Shown here: one piece after another, positions 1 through 7,820 of the stretch
Layout of the letters: every line of letters starts with the position of its first letter
Position numbering within the stretch: the first letter of the stretch is position 1
Source of the DNA: Streptomyces toyocaensis
GTDB taxonomy: Bacteria > Actinomycetota > Actinomycetes > Streptomycetales > Streptomycetaceae
Reading direction: 5' to 3'
DNA length: 41,543 nucleotides
Assembly: GCF_000725125.1 (NCBI RefSeq)
Contig: NZ_JFCB01000047.1
Span: 1 to 41,543, forward strand
Notes under the pieces: generated by a model
The model's input: the letters and a program-made list of their open reading frames with translations, nothing else
What the model was told of the DNA's origin: nothing
Databases searched by the model: none
Made by a program: the position numbers and the translations under genes

Positions 1-1464
1 GGCGTCGACTTCGGCGCGTGCCCCGCCGCGCAGCAGCTCCCGGGCACCGTCCGGTGCGGCACCGTCCGGGTCCCGCTCGACTACGCCCGCCCGAACGGCC
101 GGCAGATCGAGCTCACCGTCAGCCGCGCCCGCGCCACCGGCGAGGACCCGTCGGGCGGCAGGCGCACGGTGCGCCGGCAGGGAGCCCTGGTCCACAACCC
201 GGGCGGCCCGGGCGCCACCGGCATGTACTTCCCGATGATGGGCGTGCTTCCCGAGTGGAAGCGCGTCGCGGCGGCCTACGACCTCGTCGGCTACGCCCCG
301 CGCGGGGTGGGCCGTTCGGCCCCGCTGTCCTGCACGGACCCCGCCGCGTTCCACAAGGGCCCCACTCCGGCGCCGGTCCACCCCTCGGCGGCGTACAAGC
401 GCGAGCGGGCCGGGCGGGCCAAGGCGTACGCGCGCGGCTGCGCCGAACGGGCCGGGGACTCCCTGCGGCACTACAACTCGCTCAACAACGCCCGTGACCT
501 GGACGTCCTGCGCGCCGCGCTCGGCGAGAACCGGCTGACGTTCCTGGGGGCGTCGTACGGCACCTACGTCGGCGCGCTGTACGCCACGATGTTCCCCTCG
601 CACGTGCGGCGGATGGTGTTCGACTCGGCCGTGAACCCGGACCCGGAGCAGATCTGGTACCGCAACAACCTCGACCAGTCGGCCGCGTTCGAGGACCGCT
701 GGGCGGACTTCCGGGCCTGGGTCGCCCGGCACCACCACGTGTACGGGCTGGGCGACACCGCGCGCGAGGTGCAGGCCGCGTACGACAGGGCCCGGGCGCG
801 GCTGACGAGGACGCCGGCGGGCGGGAAGGTCGGACCGGAACAACTGCAGGCGGCCCTGCTGAGGGCCGGGTACTACGACGACCACTGGCCGCAGAGCGCG
901 CGGGCACTGTCGGCGTATCTGAAGGGCGACCCCGCGCCGCTGGTCGAGCAGGCACGGGAACACCCGGAGGCGGCGGCGGAGGCCGAGAACGCACGGGCGG
1001 TGTACCTCGCCGTGGAGTGCAACGACGCGCCCTGGCCGACGGACTGGGCGGTGTGGGACCGCGACAACACCCGGCTCGCGCGCCGGGCGCCGTTCGAGAC
1101 CTGGAGCAATGTGTGGACGAATCTGCCCTGCGCCTACTGGAAGGCCCCCCGGCAGCGGCCGCTTGACGTGCGCGCGGGCCGCGGTGAGCTGCCGCCGACG
1201 CTGGTCCTGGCGGCGGAGCGGGACGCGGCCACCCCGTACGACGGCGCCCTTGAGCTGCACCGGCGGCTGGCCGGTTCGACGCTGGTGACCGAGCGGGACG
1301 CAGGCAGCCACGGCGTCGCGGGCGGGCCCAACGCCTGCGTGAACGGGCATCTGGAGGCGTATCTGCTCGAGGGCCGCGTTCCGGGGCGGCGCGCCTCGTG
1401 CGCGCCGCACCCGGAACCGGGGCCGGGGCCGCGGACGCGGCCGGTGGAGCGGCAGGCCGGGTAG
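1..1464 (+). CDS. Secreted S33-family alpha/beta hydrolase (tripeptidyl aminopeptidase-like), 5' truncated by window edge
   Basis: The reading frame is open from base 1, so the N terminus, including any signal peptide, lies outside the window. The visible 487 codons read as an alpha/beta-hydrolase peptidase of the S33 / tripeptidyl-aminopeptidase type found in Streptomyces (Slp/Tap relatives). An oxyanion-side HNPGGPGATG motif comes first, then the nucleophile elbow GASYGTY, and near the C terminus an Asp (ERDAATPYDG) and His (GSHGV) that complete a Ser-Asp-His triad. The C-terminal TAP-like segment has the usual NGHLEAYL sequence. Family members remove N-terminal tripeptides from exported proteins. 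The gene converges on hemQ, with a long perfect hairpin between them. Substrate and export are inferred from the family. Confidence 0.85.
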   Translation, partial: GVDFGACPAAQQLPGTVRCGTVRVPLDYARPNGRQIELTVSRARATGEDPSGGRRTVRRQGALVHNPGGPGATGMYFPMMGVLPEWKRVAAAYDLVGYAPRGVGRSAPLSCTDPAAFHKGPTPAPVHPSAAYKRERAGRAKAYARGCAERAGDSLRHYNSLNNARDLDVLRAALGENRLTFLGASYGTYVGALYATMFPSHVRRMVFDSAVNPDPEQIWYRNNLDQSAAFEDRWADFRAWVARHHHVYGLGDTAREVQAAYDRARARLTRTPAGGKVGPEQLQAALLRAGYYDDHWPQSARALSAYLKGDPAPLVEQAREHPEAAAEAENARAVYLAVECNDAPWPTDWAVWDRDNTRLARRAPFETWSNVWTNLPCAYWKAPRQRPLDVRAGRGELPPTLVLAAERDAATPYDGALELHRRLAGSTLVTERDAGSHGVAGGPNACVNGHLEAYLLEGRVPGRRASCAPHPEPGPGPRTRPVERQAG

Positions 1465-1470
1465 ACGGCG

Positions 1471-1502
1471 CCCGGCGGGCGGGGAAGGACCCGCCCGCCG
1501 GG
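1471..1502. terminator. Bidirectional terminator-like hairpin
   Basis: Perfect 13-bp inverted repeat: CCCGGCGGGCGGG, a 6-nt loop, then CCCGCCCGCCGGG. It lies between the stop of the peptidase gene and the stop of convergent hemQ, so it can end transcription from both sides. There is no clear T-run, as is common in Streptomyces. Confidence 0.8.
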
Positions 1503-1515
1503 CGGGTCCCGTCGC

Positions 1516-2247
1516 TCAGGCCAGGCCCGCCACCAGGTCCGCGACGTCCTTGCGGCGGCCCGTGTAGAACGGGACCTCCTCGCGGACGTGCATCCGGGCC
1601 TCCGAGCCGCGCAGGTGGCGCATGAGGTCGACGATGCGGTCGAGCTCGTCGGCCTCGAAGGCGAGGATCCACTCGTAGTCGCCGAGGGAGAACGACGCGA
1701 CCGTGTTGGCGCGCACGTCGGGGTAGCCGCGGGCCATCTTGCCGTGGTCGGCGAGCATGCGCCGGCGGTCCTCGTCGGGCAGCAGGTACCAGTCGTAGGA
1801 GCGCACGAAGGGGTAGACGCTCACGTAGTTGCGGGGCGTCTCGTCGGCGAGGAACGCCGGGATGTGCGAGCGGTTGAACTCGGCGGGGCGGTGCAGCGCC
1901 ATGTTCGACCAGACCGGCTCCAGGGCGCGGCCCAGCTTGGTGCGGCGGAAGAGGTTGTACGCCTCCTGGAGCTGGTCCGCGGTCTCGGCGTGCCACCAGA
2001 TCATGAGGTCGGCGTCCGCGCGCAGACCCGAGACGTCGTAGGTGCCGCGGATCGTGACGTCCTTGGCGGCGAGCTGGTCGAACAGCTCCTGGACCTCCTC
2101 GGCGTACCCGGCGCGGTCCTCGGGCAGGACGTCCTTCAGCTTGAAGACCGACCAGAGGGTGTAGCGGATGACCTCGTTGAGGTCCTTGGCCAGCTTGCCC
2201 TTGTTCGGGATCCGGTCGGGGGCGGGGGTGGTGGCGTCGTCACTCAT
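1516..2247 (-). CDS. hemQ: Coproheme decarboxylase HemQ/ChdC
   Basis: This 243-residue protein belongs to the chlorite-dismutase-like family used by Gram-positive bacteria for the last step of heme synthesis: peroxide-dependent decarboxylation of coproheme to heme b. Recognisable segments are the MIWWHAETADQLQEAYNLF block, the YVSVYPFVRSYDWYLL block holding the conserved Tyr positions, and the block around HGKMARGYPDV, whose His is the expected proximal heme ligand, followed by SFSLGDYEWI. Length fits the actinobacterial family. The ATG start lies 5 bases downstream of the hemY stop, so the two are almost certainly one transcript. HemY supplies coproporphyrin III, and a ferrochelatase outside the window would supply coproheme. 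Confidence 0.93.
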   Translation of the reverse strand: MSDDATTPAPDRIPNKGKLAKDLNEVIRYTLWSVFKLKDVLPEDRAGYAEEVQELFDQLAAKDVTIRGTYDVSGLRADADLMIWWHAETADQLQEAYNLFRRTKLGRALEPVWSNMALHRPAEFNRSHIPAFLADETPRNYVSVYPFVRSYDWYLLPDEDRRRMLADHGKMARGYPDVRANTVASFSLGDYEWILAFEADELDRIVDLMRHLRGSEARMHVREEVPFYTGRRKDVADLVAGLA

Positions 2248-2252
2248 GTCCC

Positions 2253-3710
2253 TTATTCTCCTGCTCCTCCGTGGAGGCTCTGCACCGGGTGGGCGGTGAG
2301 CTCCTGCACACCGTGCAGGTCACCGTTGATCTGGTCGGCGGCGGCGTACGCGCTCGCGATGCACGCGGGGATGCCGACGCCGTCGTAGGCCGCGCCGCAC
2401 ACGGCGAGCCCGGGGAGGCCCGCGAGGTGCTCGCGGACGCGGGTCACGCGCGCGTGGTGGCCGACGGGGTACTGGGGCAGGCCGTCCTGCCAGCGGGTGA
2501 CGCGCGTCGCGACCGGCGCGGCGGTCAGGCCGGTGGCCGCCTTCAGGTCGTGCCGGGAGACCTCCACGAGGTCGGCGTCGTCGCGGCGGAGGATCTCCGT
2601 CTCCCCCTGGCGTCCCACGGAGGTGCGCAGGACGACCAGGTCCGGGTTCTCCTCGGCGATCCATCCCCATTTGCGGGAGGCGAAGGTGGACGCCTTGATG
2701 GTGTGCCCGTCGACCGGCGGCACGAGGAATCCACTGCCCTCGGGCAGATCGGTCTCCGCGCGGCGGTAGGCGAGGGTGATCAGCGCCATGGAGGCGTACT
2801 CCACCGCGGCGAGTTCGGCGGCCGCTCCGGGGGCGTGAGCGCGCAGCAGGCCGGCGGCGGCCGGGGCGGGTACGGCGAGGACGACCCCGTCGGCGCGCAG
2901 CATCCGGTCGCCGGCGACGATCCGCCAGCCGTCATCGGGCTCGCGGCGCAGCTCCGTCACCGGCGCACCGGTCAGGATCTCGGCTCCGCGCGCCCGCACC
3001 GACTCCGCGACGGCGACGGGGAGGGTGCCCACTCCCCCGGCGATGCCCATGAACACCGGGCCGGTCTGCCGGGCGGCGGCGGCCCGCGCCTGGATCGCGC
3101 GGACGCCCTCGGTCAGGGAGGTGTGGGTGCGGGCGGCCTCGAAGAGCTGCGGGACCGCCGCGCGCATGGAGATGCGGTAGGCGTCGCCCGCGTACACCCC
3201 GCCCAGCAGGGGCTCCACGAGGCGGTCGACGACCTCGCGGCCGAGGCGCGCGGCCACGTACGCGCCGATCGCCACGTCGTCGCCGATCTCGGTGCGGGGC
3301 AGGTCGGCGTCGCGCTCGATCCGGGCGATCCCCTCGTCGGACAGCACACCCGCGAGGGCGGCGGCGGTGCCGGGGACGCCCATGACGTGGCCCTTGGGCA
3401 TGGGGCGCAGGGCGCCGCGGGTCCACAGCGCGGCCGCGGCGGTGGCCGGCGGCTGAAGCCGGTCGGCGAGGCCCACGTCGCGGGCGAGGCCGAGCGCCTC
3501 GGGCCGGCGGGCCAGCAGAGACTCCGCGCCGAGGTCGACGCGGGCGCCGGCGATCTCTCCCGGCAGCAGCTTGCCGCCGACCCGGTCAGAGGCCTCCAGC
3601 ACGGTGACCCGCGCCCCGCTCTCCAGCAGCCGGTGCGCGGCCGCCAGCCCGGCGATGCCGGCTCCGACGACGACGACGCGGCGTCCGCCGCCCGCATGTG
3701 ATCCGCTCAT
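2253..3710 (-). CDS. hemY: Coproporphyrinogen III / protoporphyrinogen oxidase HemY (CgoX)
   Basis: FAD-dependent amine-oxidase-fold enzyme of 485 residues. The N terminus carries the dinucleotide-binding motif VVVVGAGIAGLAAA, followed by LEASDRVGGKL, typical of the HemY/HemG oxidase family. The C-terminal FAD-contact region (GVGIPACIASA) is also present. In actinobacteria this enzyme normally oxidises coproporphyrinogen III to coproporphyrin III. That substrate is inferred from the adjacent hemQ, which marks the coproporphyrin-dependent route. The ATG start has a purine-rich GAGAGGGTGG upstream. It is transcribed divergently from the DUF4349 lipoprotein gene, and an 18-bp palindrome lies between them. 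Confidence 0.92.
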   Translation of the reverse strand: MSGSHAGGGRRVVVVGAGIAGLAAAHRLLESGARVTVLEASDRVGGKLLPGEIAGARVDLGAESLLARRPEALGLARDVGLADRLQPPATAAAALWTRGALRPMPKGHVMGVPGTAAALAGVLSDEGIARIERDADLPRTEIGDDVAIGAYVAARLGREVVDRLVEPLLGGVYAGDAYRISMRAAVPQLFEAARTHTSLTEGVRAIQARAAAARQTGPVFMGIAGGVGTLPVAVAESVRARGAEILTGAPVTELRREPDDGWRIVAGDRMLRADGVVLAVPAPAAAGLLRAHAPGAAAELAAVEYASMALITLAYRRAETDLPEGSGFLVPPVDGHTIKASTFASRKWGWIAEENPDLVVLRTSVGRQGETEILRRDDADLVEVSRHDLKAATGLTAAPVATRVTRWQDGLPQYPVGHHARVTRVREHLAGLPGLAVCGAAYDGVGIPACIASAYAAADQINGDLHGVQELTAHPVQSLHGGAGE

Positions 3711-3745
3711 GGTTCCACCCTCTCAAACGTCACCGCCGCTCCCGC

Positions 3746-3763
3746 CAGGGCCATGTGGCCCTG
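3746..3763. promoter_or_regulatory. 18-bp palindrome in divergent hemY / DUF4349 promoter region
   Basis: CAGGGCCA-TG-TGGCCCTG is a perfect inverted repeat with 8-bp arms and a 2-bp centre. It starts about 35 bp upstream of hemY and about 105 bp upstream of the lipoprotein start. A TANNNT-type -10 (TACCGT, near 3773-3778) follows it, so it would overlap the -35 region of a rightward promoter. A regulator site is a reasonable reading, but the regulator is unknown. Confidence 0.4.
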
Positions 3764-3866
3764 CCGAGTCCCTACCGTGACCGCATCGGGACCGCCGGAC
3801 CCCAACGTCCGGTGCCCCTGCGGCGTCGAAGGATCGTCAGTCGTCACGACACCGGGGGAGCCCCAC

Positions 3867-4817
3867 ATGCGCACACGACGATCCGTACGACCCGCCCACG
3901 CCCTGGCCGGGGTCCTGCTGGCGGCGGCGCTCGCCACCGGCGGGTGCAGCGCCGCGGGCGGCGGCTCCGCCGGTTCCGGGGCCGCCGACAAGGCCGCCGC
4001 GCCCGCGCGGGAGGCGGCGGGCTCAGACGCGAAGCAGGGCGCTCCGGGCGGCTCGGCGGCGGACGGTCCGGCACGGACCACGCCGCCGAAGGTCACCGCG
4101 AACCACATCATCCGCACCGCCTCGCTGACCGTGCGGGTCAAGGACGTGTCCGAGGCGCTGGACGAGGCCCGCGCGACGACCGAGAACGCCGGCGGTTACG
4201 TCGGCGCCGAGACCACCCGCCGGGACGCGGAGGGCCACGAGCACACCCGCGTGGTGCTGCGCGTGCCCGTCGGCAGGTACGCCGACGTCCTCGCCGACCT
4301 GGAGGGGGCCGGCAAGCTCGTCGAACGCCGTGCGAAGGCGGAGGACGTCACCGACCAGGTGGTCGACGTGGAGAGCCGCATCGCGTCGCAGCGGGCCAGC
4401 GTGGCCCGGGTCCGCGAGCTGATGGACCGGGCGTCCAGGCTCAGCGACGTGGTCACCCTGGAGGGGGAACTGAGCACCCGTCAGGCGGAACTGGAGTCCC
4501 TGCTCGCCCGGCAGGAATCCCTGAAGGACCGCACGAGCCTGGCGACGATCACCCTCTCCCTGTCGGGGGCGCCGGCGGAGAAGGCGGCGCGGGACGACGA
4601 TCCGGGCTTCGTGGACGCGCTCACGGGCGGCTGGGACGCGTTCTGGACGGTGCTGCGCTGGCTGGCGCTCGCGATCGGCGCGGTCCTGCCGTTCGCCGCG
4701 GTGGCGGCCCTGCTGGCGCTGCTGTGGCTGAAGGCCGTACGCCCCCTGCTGGCGCGGCGCCCGCGGGCGGTGCACCCGGGGCCCCCGGCCGGCGAGCCGG
4801 GAACCCCGAGGGACTGA
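3867..4817 (+). CDS. DUF4349 domain lipoprotein
   Basis: I chose the ATG at 3867, which gives 316 residues. GGGGGAG lies 6 bases upstream, and the product then begins with a basic n-region, a hydrophobic stretch and a lipobox-like LATGGC ending at Cys27 (Thr at -3 is slightly unusual). An Ala/Gly/Ser linker follows. The DUF4349 core starts at about residue 75 (NHIIRTASLTVRV) and contains a long heptad-like helix around residues 165-235. A single membrane segment near residues 255-290 is followed by a short Arg/Pro-rich tail. The expected topology is a lipid-anchored outer domain with a C-terminal membrane anchor. Function is unknown; the family is common in bacterial envelopes. Confidence 0.85.
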   Translation: MRTRRSVRPAHALAGVLLAAALATGGCSAAGGGSAGSGAADKAAAPAREAAGSDAKQGAPGGSAADGPARTTPPKVTANHIIRTASLTVRVKDVSEALDEARATTENAGGYVGAETTRRDAEGHEHTRVVLRVPVGRYADVLADLEGAGKLVERRAKAEDVTDQVVDVESRIASQRASVARVRELMDRASRLSDVVTLEGELSTRQAELESLLARQESLKDRTSLATITLSLSGAPAEKAARDDDPGFVDALTGGWDAFWTVLRWLALAIGAVLPFAAVAALLALLWLKAVRPLLARRPRAVHPGPPAGEPGTPRD

Positions 4818-4850
4818 ACGGCCCGGGAACCCCGTGCGGTGCGTGCCCCG

Positions 4851-4856
4851 TAGCGT
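4851..4856 (+). promoter_or_regulatory. Candidate -10 element of a leaderless promoter
   Basis: TAGCGT (TANNNT class) ends 6 bases before the ATG of the flavoprotein gene, placing the expected start point at the ATG itself. No ribosome-binding site precedes that ATG, which fits leaderless translation. No convincing -35 was found. Confidence 0.45.
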
Positions 4857-4862
4857 GGCCCC

Positions 4863-6260
4863 ATGGACATGAGCGACGCGCGCGGTGCGAGGGAACGTCT
4901 GGTGGTGGTCGGCGGTGACGCCGCGGGGATGTCCGCGGCGTCGGCGGCCCGCCGGCTGAGGGGCCCGGACGAGCTGGAGATCGTGGCCCTGGAGCGCGGC
5001 CACTTCACCTCCTACTCGGCGTGCGGCATCCCCTACTGGGTGGGCGGCGACGTCACCGACCGGGACCGGCTGATCGCGCGCACCCCCGAGGAGCACCGCG
5101 CGCGGGACATCGACCTGCGGCTGCGTACGGAGGTCACGGAACTCGACCCCGCCCGGGGACGGGTGCGCGCGCGTGACCTGGCGTCGGGCACCGAGTCCTG
5201 GACGTCGTACGACCACCTGGTGATCGCGACCGGTGCGCGGCCCGTCCGCCCGGAGCTGCCCGGCATGGACGCCCCCGGGGTGCACGGCGTGCAGACCCTG
5301 GACGACGGGCAGGCGCTGCTGGACACGCTGGCCGCCACGCGCGGCCGTCGCGCGGTGGTGGTCGGCGCGGGGTACATCGGCGTGGAGATGGCCGAGGCGA
5401 TGATCAAGCGCGGCTACGAGGTGACGGTCGTCAACCGCGGCAGGGAGCCCATGGCGACCCTCGACCCCGACATGGGCCGTCTGGTGCACCGGGCCATGGA
5501 GGGCATGGGCATCACCATGGTGAACGACGCCGAGGTGACCGGGCTGCTCACGGGCGACGACGGCAGGGTGCGGGCGGTCGTCACGGAGCAGGCCGAGTAC
5601 CCGGCCGATGTCGTCGTCCTCGGGATCGGCGTGCGGCCCGAGACGACCCTCGCGCGGGCCGCCGGACTCCCCCTCGGGGAGCACGGCGGGCTGCTCACCG
5701 ACCGGTCGATGCGGGTGCGCGGGCACGAGAACGTCTGGGCCGGCGGCGACTGCGTGGAGGTGCTGGACCTGGTCTCGGGGCAGCAGCGGCACGTCCCGCT
5801 CGGCACCCACGCCAACAAGCACGGCCAGATCATCGGCGCCAACGTCGGCGGGGGTTACGCCACCTTCCCGGGCGTGGTCGGTACGGCGGTCAGCAAGGTG
5901 TGCGACCTGGAGATCGCCCGCACGGGCCTGCGGGAGAAGGACGCCCGCCGCGTGGGTCTGCGGTTCGAGTCGGTCACCGTCGAGTCGACCAGCCGCGCGG
6001 GCTACTACCCGAACGCCGCACCCATGACGGTGAAGATGCTCGCCGAACTCCGCACCGGCCGTCTCCTCGGCGTCCAGATCGTCGGCCGCGAGGGCGCGGG
6101 CAAGCGGGTCGACATCGCGGCGGTCGCCCTCACGGCCGGTATGACGGTGGAGCAGATGACGGCCCTGGACCTGGGGTACGCGCCGCCGTTCTCCCCGGTC
6201 TGGGACCCGGTACTGGTGGCGGCACGCAAGGCGACGGCGAAGGTCGGGGCAGCCGTGTGA
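4863..6260 (+). CDS. CoA-disulfide reductase-like FAD/NAD(P)-dependent oxidoreductase
   Basis: This 465-residue pyridine-nucleotide-disulfide oxidoreductase has three domains. The N-terminal FAD motif is VVVGGDAAGMSAASAARRL, the variant form typical of CoA-disulfide reductase / NADH oxidase relatives. The single redox Cys sits in SACGIPYW (Cys54). A second nucleotide-binding motif, VVVGAGYIGVEMAEA, lies near residue 162. The second FAD motif is VWAGGDCVEV, and the C-terminal dimerisation domain includes PNAAPMTVKML. The family reduces CoA disulfide or other low-molecular-weight thiol disulfides, or oxidises NADH. The exact substrate cannot be read from sequence. The gene appears monocistronic and leaderless. 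Confidence 0.85.
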   Translation: MDMSDARGARERLVVVGGDAAGMSAASAARRLRGPDELEIVALERGHFTSYSACGIPYWVGGDVTDRDRLIARTPEEHRARDIDLRLRTEVTELDPARGRVRARDLASGTESWTSYDHLVIATGARPVRPELPGMDAPGVHGVQTLDDGQALLDTLAATRGRRAVVVGAGYIGVEMAEAMIKRGYEVTVVNRGREPMATLDPDMGRLVHRAMEGMGITMVNDAEVTGLLTGDDGRVRAVVTEQAEYPADVVVLGIGVRPETTLARAAGLPLGEHGGLLTDRSMRVRGHENVWAGGDCVEVLDLVSGQQRHVPLGTHANKHGQIIGANVGGGYATFPGVVGTAVSKVCDLEIARTGLREKDARRVGLRFESVTVESTSRAGYYPNAAPMTVKMLAELRTGRLLGVQIVGREGAGKRVDIAAVALTAGMTVEQMTALDLGYAPPFSPVWDPVLVAARKATAKVGAAV

Positions 6261-6280
6261 GGGGGCCGCGCGGCGCCACC

Positions 6281-6331
6281 GGAAGGGGCGCGAACTGCGC
6301 GCCGAGCCACCACGGACCGGCACCCCGCAGC
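6281..6331. repeat. Streptomyces intergenic repeat, short/degenerate copy
   Basis: The stretch beginning GGAAGGGGCGCG, then AACTGCGCG, AGCCACCACGGACC and ending GCAG shares these elements in order with the copy at 29767-29838. I recognise the pattern as a repeat scattered between genes in Streptomyces chromosomes. It lies between the flavoprotein gene and the convergent small gene and may serve as a 3' end signal. Confidence 0.55.
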
Positions 6332-6366
6332 GCGCCCGGCCCCCGGAGGGGCCCTGGCCGGCCCTC

Positions 6367-6687
6367 TCAGCGCGTCCCGTTGATCCTCTCGATGGCCTGC
6401 CGCGCCTGTTCCGCCGGGGGGCGTGACGGCAGCGAGGACACCGAGGCGCTCGACGGCACGGGCGGCGGCTGCTCCCCCGCCGGCCGCGCGTGCGCGGCGG
6501 CCTTCGCGGACCGCAGCCGGTGGCTCACCGCCTCGTCCAGCGTCACCGGCCGCTGCGTCTGGGAAGCGAGCCGCCCCGCCTCCTGGCCGAGCCGCGCGAC
6601 GTCCTCCCAGGGCAGACGCACCACGAGCGTGAGCTCGGCCTCGCCGTCGGGCAGCGCGTGCATCGCGGGAGTCACTCGGTCGTTCAT
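6367..6687 (-). CDS. Small hypothetical protein
   Basis: This 106-residue protein has no family I recognise. The frame is open further upstream, but the ATG at 6687 is preferred because GAGGAA lies about 8 bases ahead and the upstream codons read as low-complexity Arg-rich sequence. Residues 15-55 (AELTLVVRLPWEDVARLG, then PVTLDEAVSHRLR) look like a short strand followed by helices, vaguely like a ribbon-helix-helix or antitoxin-type domain. The C-terminal half is Pro/Ala/Ser-rich and probably disordered. It is divergent from the rhomboid gene (about 130 bases apart) and may share its promoter region. Coding is likely but function is unknown. Confidence 0.6.
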   Translation of the reverse strand: MNDRVTPAMHALPDGEAELTLVVRLPWEDVARLGQEAGRLASQTQRPVTLDEAVSHRLRSAKAAAHARPAGEQPPPVPSSASVSSLPSRPPAEQARQAIERINGTR

Positions 6688-6820
6688 CGCCAGTTTCCTC
6701 ACGTCGGCCCCGCGGCGCCTTCCCCGCGCCGCGGGCGGTTGACGAGTCATACGGGCCCCCGGGCGGCGGTGTTCAGCGGTCCCGCGGATTCGCCGGCCAC
6801 CGCCCGGGCACATGGGGGGT

Positions 6821-7633
6821 GTGGTCATCCCGGTCCATGACGTGAACCCCGCGCGGCGCACCCCGTGGGTGACGTACGCGCTCCTCGCCGCCAACGTCGT
6901 CGTCTTCGTGGTCCTCACCCCGGGCGTCGTCGGTTCGCTGACCGGCGGGAGCAGCCTGGCGGAGCTGTGCCGGCTCGAGGCGTTCCTGGACCGCTACGCG
7001 GTGGTGCCGCGGGAGCTGATCCATCACCGTCTGCCGGGTCTCGTGCCCACGGGAGCCACCGGCGTGGGCCCGCAGGGCCCGGGGTGCGTGGTGGGTCCGC
7101 CCGGGTACGAGAAGTCCCCGGAGCTGAGCGTCCTCACGGCGATGTTCCTGCACGGCGGCTGGCTGCACCTGCTGGGCAACATGCTGTTCCTGTGGATCTT
7201 CGGCAACAACGTCGAGGACCGCATGGGGCACGTCCGCTTCCTGCTGTTCTACCTCGTCTGCGGCTACGCGGCCTCGTACGGCTTCGCCCTGCTCGACGCC
7301 GGCTCGGGCGAGCCGCTGATCGGTGCCTCCGGGGCCGTCGCCGGGGTGCTGGGCGCCTATCTGGTGCTGTATCCGAGGGCGCGGGTCTGGGTGCTGGTGC
7401 CGTTCCTGATCTTCCTGCCGCTGCGGCTGCCCGCCTGGATCGTGCTGGGCCTGTGGTTCGTGCTCCAGGCGTTCTACTCGGCCGGCCAGGGCGTGTCCGA
7501 GGCCGGCACCGTCGCCTACGCGGCCCACGTGGCCGGATTCGCGGTCGGCATGCTCCTCGCCTGGCCGCTCAAGGCCGGCACTCCCCCACCGCCGGAGCCA
7601 CGCGGCGTCCTCCTCGGCCGGCGGGCCCGGTAA
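6821..7633 (+). CDS. Rhomboid family intramembrane serine protease
   Basis: Multi-pass membrane protein with the rhomboid signature. From the GTG at 6821 it is 270 residues and begins MVIPVHDVNP, which matches the usual start of Streptomyces homologues. An ATG 9 bases earlier is the alternative. Neither has a well-spaced Shine-Dalgarno sequence. The HGGWLHLLGNMLFLWIFG segment carries the conserved His/Asn side (Asn120). The catalytic Ser170 is in GASGAVAG and the catalytic His236 is in AAHVAGF. About six membrane helices are visible, with a periplasm-facing loop between the first two. It cleaves membrane proteins within the bilayer. Substrates are unknown. Confidence 0.9.
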   Translation: MVIPVHDVNPARRTPWVTYALLAANVVVFVVLTPGVVGSLTGGSSLAELCRLEAFLDRYAVVPRELIHHRLPGLVPTGATGVGPQGPGCVVGPPGYEKSPELSVLTAMFLHGGWLHLLGNMLFLWIFGNNVEDRMGHVRFLLFYLVCGYAASYGFALLDAGSGEPLIGASGAVAGVLGAYLVLYPRARVWVLVPFLIFLPLRLPAWIVLGLWFVLQAFYSAGQGVSEAGTVAYAAHVAGFAVGMLLAWPLKAGTPPPPEPRGVLLGRRAR

Positions 7634-7820
7634 GGGCAGGAATCCGGCCCGCGCCGCGGGGGACGGCCCGCGCACCGGCCGCGCACGAGGCCCGCGTGTC
7701 CGTCCCCGACGTCTCCCACCGGCTCGGCCCGGCGCCCTCGCCCCGCTCACCGCGCGTCCCACCGCACGCCGCAGGCGGCCGGGGCGGCCGGGGCCCGGGT
7801 CGGGCGCGTACGGCGGTGGG

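Noticed and set aside
4023..6323. 766-codon minus-strand open frame
   Set aside because: It lies antisense to the DUF4349 and flavoprotein genes, and its translation is Arg/His/Pro-rich low-complexity sequence with no motif. Long antisense frames are expected at this GC content.
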